Assembly: GCA_022606135.1 (NCBI GenBank)
Contig: JABYQN010000008.1
Span: forward strand, 124,001 to 188,000
DNA: 64,000 nucleotides
Source of the DNA: Fomes fomentarius
Taxonomy: Eukaryota > Basidiomycota > Agaricomycetes > Polyporales > Polyporaceae
Direction of reading: 5' to 3'
A model generated the notes under the pieces. The model saw only the letters and a program-made list of their open reading frames with translations. It did not search any database and was not told the DNA's origin. Position 1 is the stretch's first letter; each line of letters opens with the position of its first letter. Position numbers and translations under genes: made by a program. Below, piece after piece: positions 57,771 through 64,000 of the stretch.

Positions 57771-59975
57771 TCATAGCCTAAAACTCAGAATCATGAACAC
57801 ACAGCACTCTGCCGTCCGGACTGCCAATCTAACATGAGACCACATCAGATCCAATTTCGAACACACCTGAGACTCGTTCCCGGGATGGTACTCAATGCTT
57901 GTCCGCCTGAAGCTGATACCGAAGGGCGACGTGAAGGGCAACGTGTAGGCCATTGCGGCCATATGTTTAGAAATAGAGCTACGAGAGTTGAGTCTGCGAT
58001 ACAAGTCGGCGGTCAAGTGAGCGGAGGGGCCTCTCTTGTGAGTAATGATGGCCAGGCATGTGACCTACGCGGCAAGAAGGGCGTTGGAATACACTGTTAC
58101 ATTGAGGTCAGAGGCCGTACGTCACACGGGGTACGGAACAGATACCCACACTTGATCCCAACGATGATTATCCCGAAATGGATGAGGTTGTGTGCCGTCA
58201 GGGTCTGCCATCTTGATGAGATGGATGGTCTAACACCGACCTGCCACTGCATAAGACTCACAAAGACAAATGAAACGATGTTGTATATGCTGTATGGGGG
58301 TTCAGAGTGAGCAGCGTGCCGAGCCGTCTGGCGAGACTTACCCGGTGACCAATCCTGGAAGTCGAGCATCCGTGAGCCAGGCCACAAAAGCATAACATTC
58401 AAAGACATACCGGTGTTAACAGAATACTTGATCAGGATGGTAATTAAGGAGTCCGTGCTAAGCATGTGTGAGTGGATATCCTAATGCACCATTCGAGTGA
58501 AATCCGCAGCAACCTTGGCAGACCCGTCCTGCTGCGACGAAGTTCATGGATCAGAACACCGGTCGTATACATGTCTGTCACAGCGGAGGCAGCGTTGTGT
58601 ATTGAGAGCAGCCACTATATATCATATGAGCATCGCCATTATCACCTGCGCCGACATGAGGACTCGACTTTACCAATCGTTTGAACACCTGTTCCCACCG
58701 CTCGAGTCGTAGGCTAGTTATATTCATATAGTGAAGGGTATTCCGTATATGCAATCTGGCCTGACGTACCAGTCAACAGCGGTCACTGTACGGGACTTGA
58801 ATTGAGGGCCAAGCTCAAAGTCATCGTTGATGGCAGGGGCTTACCGAAGCAGACGGCTAGGTCAAACGAATCATGATGAGCAGTCTACAATGGCACATAG
58901 TAATCGAGCTACGGCACTCACACGACTCCAACAGGAGGAGTATGGTCTTGAGTACAATTCGTGTAAACAGGAGCAAAGACACGAAATCAGCTTGTAGATC
59001 ACTGACTGCAATGCAGATAAGGATCTTGGGTTTGCGTCTAACTGGGAAAGTAACACCGCTCATTCAGGTCATGCCCAAACTGTCCTAATATATGACCTAC
59101 GAATGTAGACCCGATGCAAGAAGAAGCTGGCAGTGACAAGTCATTATGTGAGTATCCTTGCCTTCAACCCGGAGGCTCTAACTCATGGATCCAGCGAGCA
59201 CATACAACTGGGAAACGACCACTGTGGTGCTCTGCGTCGAAAGTGACAGTCAGCGAGGGCGTGACACAAACGACGAGAGGGTAGTACTCACACCTGCCAC
59301 AGCGACGATCTCCGCGATCGGGTCAGAAGGGTGCAGGCCGTCGTTGTTGCGCGTACACTCACTGCAGGGGACCTCCACCGGCCGGTCAACACGATGAGTA
59401 GTAGAGCCATAAGAAGAAGCTTACCAGGTAACACGGGCAAGGCGTTCCGGGTGGTCGAAATTCGAGACAGCATAAAAGTAACTATCAAGCACATCGTCAT
59501 CGCAGTGCGCTTCCAGGGCCACACATCGCCATCGAGAGGCTGAGACGTACCAGATTTCTGTACAGCACATTGTCACCACAGTCTCAAGTACCCTGTTGGA
59601 GCATGACAGAGGCGTTCAGAGCGCTAAGGGGGTGTCATTATGAGATTACGTACATCACGACGGCAACCTAGTAAAGCGCGATGAGACACAGCACAGTCCG
59701 TAGGAGGACACGAGACACCCACAAGGATCTTCAGCCACCGTCGGTCGCCCGGGTACGTGGTATAGTAGTGATATACCTGATGCAATGCCACGCCGTACAA
59801 GCTGAGTACATGCGGATCGGGCGGATCAGCCATGAGTACTGTGTAGGAGATTGACAACGTACGCGATAGAGACAAAGGTGCCTATGAGCACAGCACCAAG
59901 TGTATCATGGGGCGCAGGTACTAGTATTTCCTGGTTCACAGCAGCAACGGCTGCGTTCGAGAGAGACGATACCAT
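57771..59975 (-). CDS. DUF6534-type integral membrane protein (seven-helix, Agaricomycete family), many exons
   Basis: A member of a large basidiomycete membrane-protein family of unknown function. It begins MVSSLSNAAVAAVNQEIL, then PHDTLGAVLIGTFVSIA (helix 1), LYGVALHQVYHYYTTYPGD, RRWLKIL-VAVVMVLETVVTM, YFYAVSNFDHPERLARVTW, STTVVVSQFFFLHRVYI, the conserved ELRRSRTGLPSTDSLITIL followed by IKYSVNTGLVTG, AHNLIHFGIIIVGIK and the C-terminal YSNALLAALNSRSSI. At least eleven introns of 41-80 bp are required; the splice sites I chose are GT-AG and keep the frame. The part between helices 5 and 6 (about 58.7-59.0 kb) is the least certain. The open C-terminal frame ends at 57771. No broken frame was needed, so it may be functional. 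Confidence 0.65.
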
Positions 59976-61156
59976 GTGGGTGAGTCGCGGACGACCGCCC
60001 AGCGCAATGCACCTCTATATGTGATCTTGAGCCCCCGGTTACTGCGCCTCATGTCACTGGAAGAGGGAATACGAAGACCGGATGTGTATGCGAGGTTGGC
60101 AGTTGACGCTAAGATGGAATCTCGAGTCCTAATATCCGACCGATTGGGCGACTTGGATGCCCGTTGGCAGTGCCGCCGCTCCTTCAATCGGAGGGCCCAA
60201 GACGTATAAGGCAACGGTTAGCCCAGCGTTGACGGTGACTAGCGACTGGTCGACGCCGTTGCGGCCGTGTGGTAGACTCGCCGGGGACGATGACGTCCAA
60301 AGGGCCAAAACATATGTGTTCTTCAGCACCGAGCGATGCCTTTGTAGCAAGGCGAGGCCAGACGACATAGCGTTGTGCTACAGCTGCAAGGTTGCAGCCT
60401 CGAGGAGAGAGGCCTGAGACCTGAAACTCGATCCAGTTCCGGGAGGCATGGAATCTGACGTCGGTTGAACCAGTGCGGCGCGACCGTGTTCCCATGTACG
60501 AGTTAAGAAGACCACGCCACCAGACTCGTCAATTGCTTCGTGGTCCGCGAGTTGCGGCGGCGTCCCGTGAGGCACATGTAGGTGATCATCGCGGGCGTCG
60601 CCATATTAGTCCTGTCACGTAGCACTACGAACGCCAATACCATATAGCGATTCATTATTGACCTGGCATGATGAACACACAGAGGACGGCTTGAACGAGA
60701 ACGAGGAATATCCGCCGCAAGTTGAGAGGCATGTAGCGCGACGCACCCGCCATCATCTGTCCAACCGCAACTAATGATACACCTCAAGCCATGGCCGAGG
60801 GAAGATTCGCTGCGCCCTACCCCCATGCCCGTCTGCACATATTCCACTCGTGACTGTTCTCGACTCCGTATTCCGCCAGTCATGAGACTCTAGTTCAACG
60901 AGGCATGTCGGCGAGCTACCTTCAACACCCACCCTGAGCGCTGAACACTCACCTTCATGTGATTGCCCCAGGGAGGATCGCGACATGGTCGCCAACCGTG
61001 TAACTTTACGCGCCCATTAGAAACCGAACCTAACAGGCGCCCAACGCCACAATCCCTGACCACCACCACACTCACCGCACTCATCCCATCACACACCTCC
61101 GTCTCGGCCCGCTTCCTCGTACACTGGGCGAGCATAGACACACTCCGGCAACCACA
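59976..61156. other. Intergenic, possibly with a decayed second membrane-protein gene
   Basis: On the minus strand around 60500-60760, segments such as MATPAMITYMCLTGRRRNSR and TTKQLTSLVAW recall the helix and Arg-rich loop of the neighbouring DUF6534-type gene. No complete exon series could be assembled. The right end carries the promoter of S6. Confidence 0.3.
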
Positions 61157-62529
61157 ATGGACAAGCAGACTCTCGAACAACTCAAGCGGTCCGAGCTCCA
61201 GGCCTTGGCAAGGGTACGTGCGCCTGGTTAGCATCGATGGCCTGCCTGCCGGTGGATACTAACCTATGTATCTTCGTCCGTATGCGTTCGTTGGGTCGGT
61301 AGAGCAATGGAATCCGCGGAGTGCAGAGAAACGACGCGCTCAGGGCCGCGCTGCTCGCTCTGCCGAACATGAACTACAACGCAGTGTGAGTCCCTGGTCA
61401 CGCTCTCAGGCTCGGCTTCCGGGCTAGTCTGGGGCTGTCACTGACGGAATTCGTCAATCCACGTAGGCCGGGACTGGCGAAGAAGCTCGGGAAGGAGGCC
61501 TGGATGCGGCAGAAAGTCATGCAGCGAAACGGGTACGCGCCAAAACCAGTGGCCCCCGAGCCTCGCGCGGGTACGTCGCGTGCGAAAGCGGAGAGGAAGG
61601 GCAAGGGTGCCGGTGAGTGTGCTGTTTGCGGTCGCGATGTCCCACTGGTTAGTCAATGTCAGTGCTGATGAATGTCGTGGCTGTCGTCTGTATCGCTACA
61701 GGCTCTCGAGGACAGGCTGCAGAGGAGCAGGGTGCAGAGCAGAGGGGTGCAGAAATTGGTGCAGAGGCTCCAGCGAAGAGCGCAAAGACATCTGCGAAGA
61801 CTGGGGCCAAGTCGAACTCGAAGGCCTCCGGAAGCAAAGGCAGAGGAAAGGGAAAAGGGAGGAAGGCCGCTAGCCGGGGCAAGCAGCCCGCGAAGATGGA
61901 CGAGGACAACGACGTCGACAACAATGGCGCTGGCGAGACGGCGAAAGCGGAGGGACAGAACTCTAGTGCTGTCTCGTGTAGCCTATTGCCATCCATTGTC
62001 AGGGAGCGGCCACTCTTGCAAACTGTGCACCCAGAGCCAAGCTCTGTGGCTCAGGAAGCCCCCAGGGTAGAGGAAGCGGGACCAGTAATGACTCCCGCGC
62101 TGAGGAGAGGTGAGCTGCGTTCCGCATACAATCCCATGCTCCTTCATGAGCAGTTCTGATGACGCACCTCCAGCGAACGGACCCTTGACCCGTGCCCGAG
62201 CGCAGCTCGACGCAGACTCAAACGTCGCGAGCACCAAGAACACAGATAACAGCGCACTATGCGCGTATGAGAGCGAGGACGAAGATATCTCAGAAGAGCA
62301 GGAAGTCGAGGAGATGACGTCCCTCGACAACATCATCGTTGACCTTGGGAGGTACGTACGGCTGGTGTTGTGCGTTTCGCCAAGATCGCTAACCTCGTCT
62401 CCCTGTGTCTTTTGCAGTAGCCCGGCACGCCCTTCGAAGGGCAAGGGAAAGGGAAAGAGGAAGGCCGAGCGCGACTTTGAGGAGTCACCTCGGGCCGCGA
62501 AACGCGTGCGAAGTTCGCGCATCGTGTAG
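61157..62529 (+). CDS. SAP-like N-terminal domain protein, family member S6
   Basis: Function unknown. Exon 1 (61157-61213) gives MDKQTLEQLKRSELQALAR; exon 2 from about 61303 gives SNGIRGVQRNDALRAALLAL, again a SAP-like fold split at the family intron position. The following exons give PGLAKKLGKEAWMRQKVMQR and a Lys/Gly/Ala-rich basic stretch (SKGRGKGKGRKAASRGK). An acidic region (YESEDEDISEEQEVEEM) and a basic end (KGKGKRKAERDFEESPRAAK, then RVRSSRIV) follow. Basic, acidic and basic segments suggest a chromatin or nucleic-acid partner. The junction near 62109-62154 does not join in frame with the obvious GT-AG pair, so either one intron is misread or there is a frameshift. Confidence 0.6.
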
Positions 62530-63173
62530 AGCAGCATACATGCTGATGGACGGGTAGCGGCCGCTGAACACAAGGGGCCGCCATCCAGCAGCACGCAGAT
62601 TACTCCAAGCAGATTAGTGCGCCGGTCGTCCTGCAGATACCGGCGGAGTCTGTTGCATCAACGTGGTGGGCGGGTTCAAGCCGTCTGGTGGAGAGCGGAA
62701 GTGGTCGCAGGGGAGGGGGAGGGCAGAGAAGTACAGCACGCAGTGTATGTATAATGGCGATGTGTAGATCCATGGGCAGATGTATATTGCTCAGTCGTGA
62801 ATCGACGCAGAATGTGATTAGAACAACTTACTTTCCTTGATTTCCTTGATCTCGTCTGCCCATTCAAGAAGGGTGACAGACCTTACTTAGAGGGTACGTT
62901 CCCTTCACATGCATCGGCAGTACACTGTTTGTTAACATGGTATTGGCAGTACACAGCGCAAGAGACTTGCGCACAACAATATGTGCATGGCAAACACGCG
63001 TGACAATTCGTGGACGATGTCATGAGGGTATAACAACTTCGTAGGATCGCGTCGTTGAGTTTACATTCGAGATATGAACGAATCATGGACTCACAATGAA
63101 GTAGGTGCATCTGCGAGACCTCCCCTCCCTGCTTCTCCCTGCTTCTCCCTGCTTCTCTCCACTCCTATCCTCC
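62530..63173. other. Convergent intergenic region
   Basis: Holds the 3' regions of S6 and the PalI-type gene. It contains a 10-bp tandem repeat near 63125. No gene was recognised. Confidence 0.4.
63125..63154. repeat. Three tandem copies of a 10-bp unit (CTCCCTGCTT)
   Basis: Three exact head-to-tail units lie 20-50 bp after the stop codon of the PalI-type gene, in its probable 3' UTR. Confidence 0.8.
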
Positions 63174-63920
63174 TTAGCACTTCGGTTCCTCGTGGTGATG
63201 GTGGTGCTTCCTGCCTACTCCGCAGCACCGGCACACGACGACGCTCATAAGAATCATTCCCATAAAACTGAGAACGACCGCCGCCAGCACCATCCACACT
63301 GCGGGGCCCCAATTCGCCGTGTAGTTAAAGTCCGTGAGCGGGCCAACGCGCTGCTTGCCGATCAGCGCGAGCGCGAGGTCGACAGCGAATACGAGGAGCG
63401 CGATGAGGACGGTGAACACGGACGTGACGAGGGACGCGATGCACATCGCCTGGGACTCGAGGAAGAGGGACGTGAACGCGCCTATGAACGCCAGCCCGGC
63501 GCTGACGAGATGTAGGACGAGGAGGGCGGTGATCCCGTCTGCGAGCGCGTCGACGACGGCCGGGAACCCTGTCAGGTTAAGCACCTCCTGTGGGATCGTG
63601 TACCCTATCTGCGGCCCTATGCACCTTCTGGTGTTGAGCTCGCTGATGGCACAGAGGCCCCAGACGCCGAAGCGGAGGGTGTTGGCGACGGAGGTGACGG
63701 GCTGATCGGGCCTCGTCTCGAACTTGATCTCAAAAATATAGAGGGACTTGATGATGGGGAGGGAGAGCCCGACGAGGAGGAAGAGAACGAAGGAGGCGAC
63801 GAGGAAGGCGGATGTTGTGAGCGAGATGGCTCGGTGCTGCTTGAGGGGGCGTGGGTGTCGTCGCCGCCGCCCATGAGCATCGCCGCCATTCAGGGTTTCC
63901 TGGGGAGATTGGGAAGCCAT
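63174..63920 (-). CDS. SUR7/PalI (Rim9-like) family four-TM membrane protein
   Basis: A plasma-membrane protein of the family that includes Rim9/PalI (ambient pH sensing) and Sur7 (cortical patches). From MASQSPQETLNGGDAHGRRR the chain has a basic cytosolic arm and a first helix (SAFLVASFVLFLLVGLSLPI). The extracellular loop carries the family-like FGVWGLC and a second Cys in RRCIGPQ. Three more helices follow (ALLVLHLVSAGLAFIGAF, VTSVFTVLIALLVFAVDLAL, VWMVLAAVVLSFMGMILMS), then a short Cys- and His-rich tail (CRCCGVGRKHHHHH). No intron is needed. The frame stays open to 63995 near the window edge, so an upstream start is possible, but the second Met fits family length better. Confidence 0.8.
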   Translation of the reverse strand: MASQSPQETLNGGDAHGRRRRHPRPLKQHRAISLTTSAFLVASFVLFLLVGLSLPIIKSLYIFEIKFETRPDQPVTSVANTLRFGVWGLCAISELNTRRCIGPQIGYTIPQEVLNLTGFPAVVDALADGITALLVLHLVSAGLAFIGAFTSLFLESQAMCIASLVTSVFTVLIALLVFAVDLALALIGKQRVGPLTDFNYTANWGPAVWMVLAAVVLSFMGMILMSVVVCRCCGVGRKHHHHHEEPKC

Positions 63921-64000
63921 GCTGCTGACGATGTCCCTCGCCGCGTTGAGGAGGTCGCCGGGAGTGAGAGCGACGTCGAGGGGGATGGGAGACAACTGTG

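Noticed and set aside
60503..60883. 126-codon minus-strand frame as an independent gene
   Set aside because: Only a short part resembles the neighbouring membrane family and no start or flanking exons could be joined.

Overview
The window is nuclear DNA of a filamentous basidiomycete, most likely an Agaricomycete. The signs are dense short spliceosomal introns (about 45-70 bp), FunK1-type fungal kinases, a DUF6534-type membrane protein, a fungal phenylalanine ammonia-lyase and a mitochondrial arginine-type carbamoyl-phosphate synthase. The genus cannot be named from sequence alone. No tRNA, rRNA, CRISPR array or clear intact transposon was seen. All gene models were spliced by eye.

Left part (1-14.1 kb) is a conventional metabolic block. 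About 2.9 kb without a recognisable gene is followed by PAL (3062-5644, +), the carbamoyl-phosphate synthase large subunit (7763-12204, +, with one apparent single-base frameshift) and an FAD-dependent amine/amino-acid oxidase (12425-14117, -).

From 14.7 kb the window becomes a paralogue-rich accessory region. It holds six loci of one poorly known family. Five of them have an N-terminal SAP-like helix-turn-helix split by an intron at the same phase-0 position, followed by long disordered, coiled-coil and basic segments: 14703-16720 (-), 17656-19900 (+), 33508-35272 (+), 54741-57012 (+) and 61157-62529 (+). The sixth, at about 29.3-30.8 kb, is a relic that has lost the SAP exons. Among them lies an ~11 kb direct segmental duplication (about 20.36-31.3 kb and 45.6-57.3 kb, offset about 25.28 kb). 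Each copy carries a FunK1 kinase, a decayed fragment of a TRAPPC11 exon, an intron-rich MFS anion:cation symporter and a SAP-family gene or relic. The kinase copies are almost identical except for two sharply bounded divergent patches, which look like gene conversion.

Between the two copies sit ordinary single genes: TRAPPC11 (36026-40904, +), a 14-cysteine metallothionein-like gene split into three tiny exons (41074-41401, -), a C2H2-type zinc-finger protein (43422-44525, +) and a broken metallophosphoesterase ending where copy B of the duplication begins. To the right are a DUF6534-type 7TM protein gene (57771-59975, -), the last SAP-family gene and a SUR7/PalI-type four-TM protein (63174-63920, -).

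The metabolic genes show no operon-like logic. The joint theme of the accessory part is repeated duplication and decay of probable nuclear proteins (SAP-like proteins and kinases with basic tails) together with a transporter.
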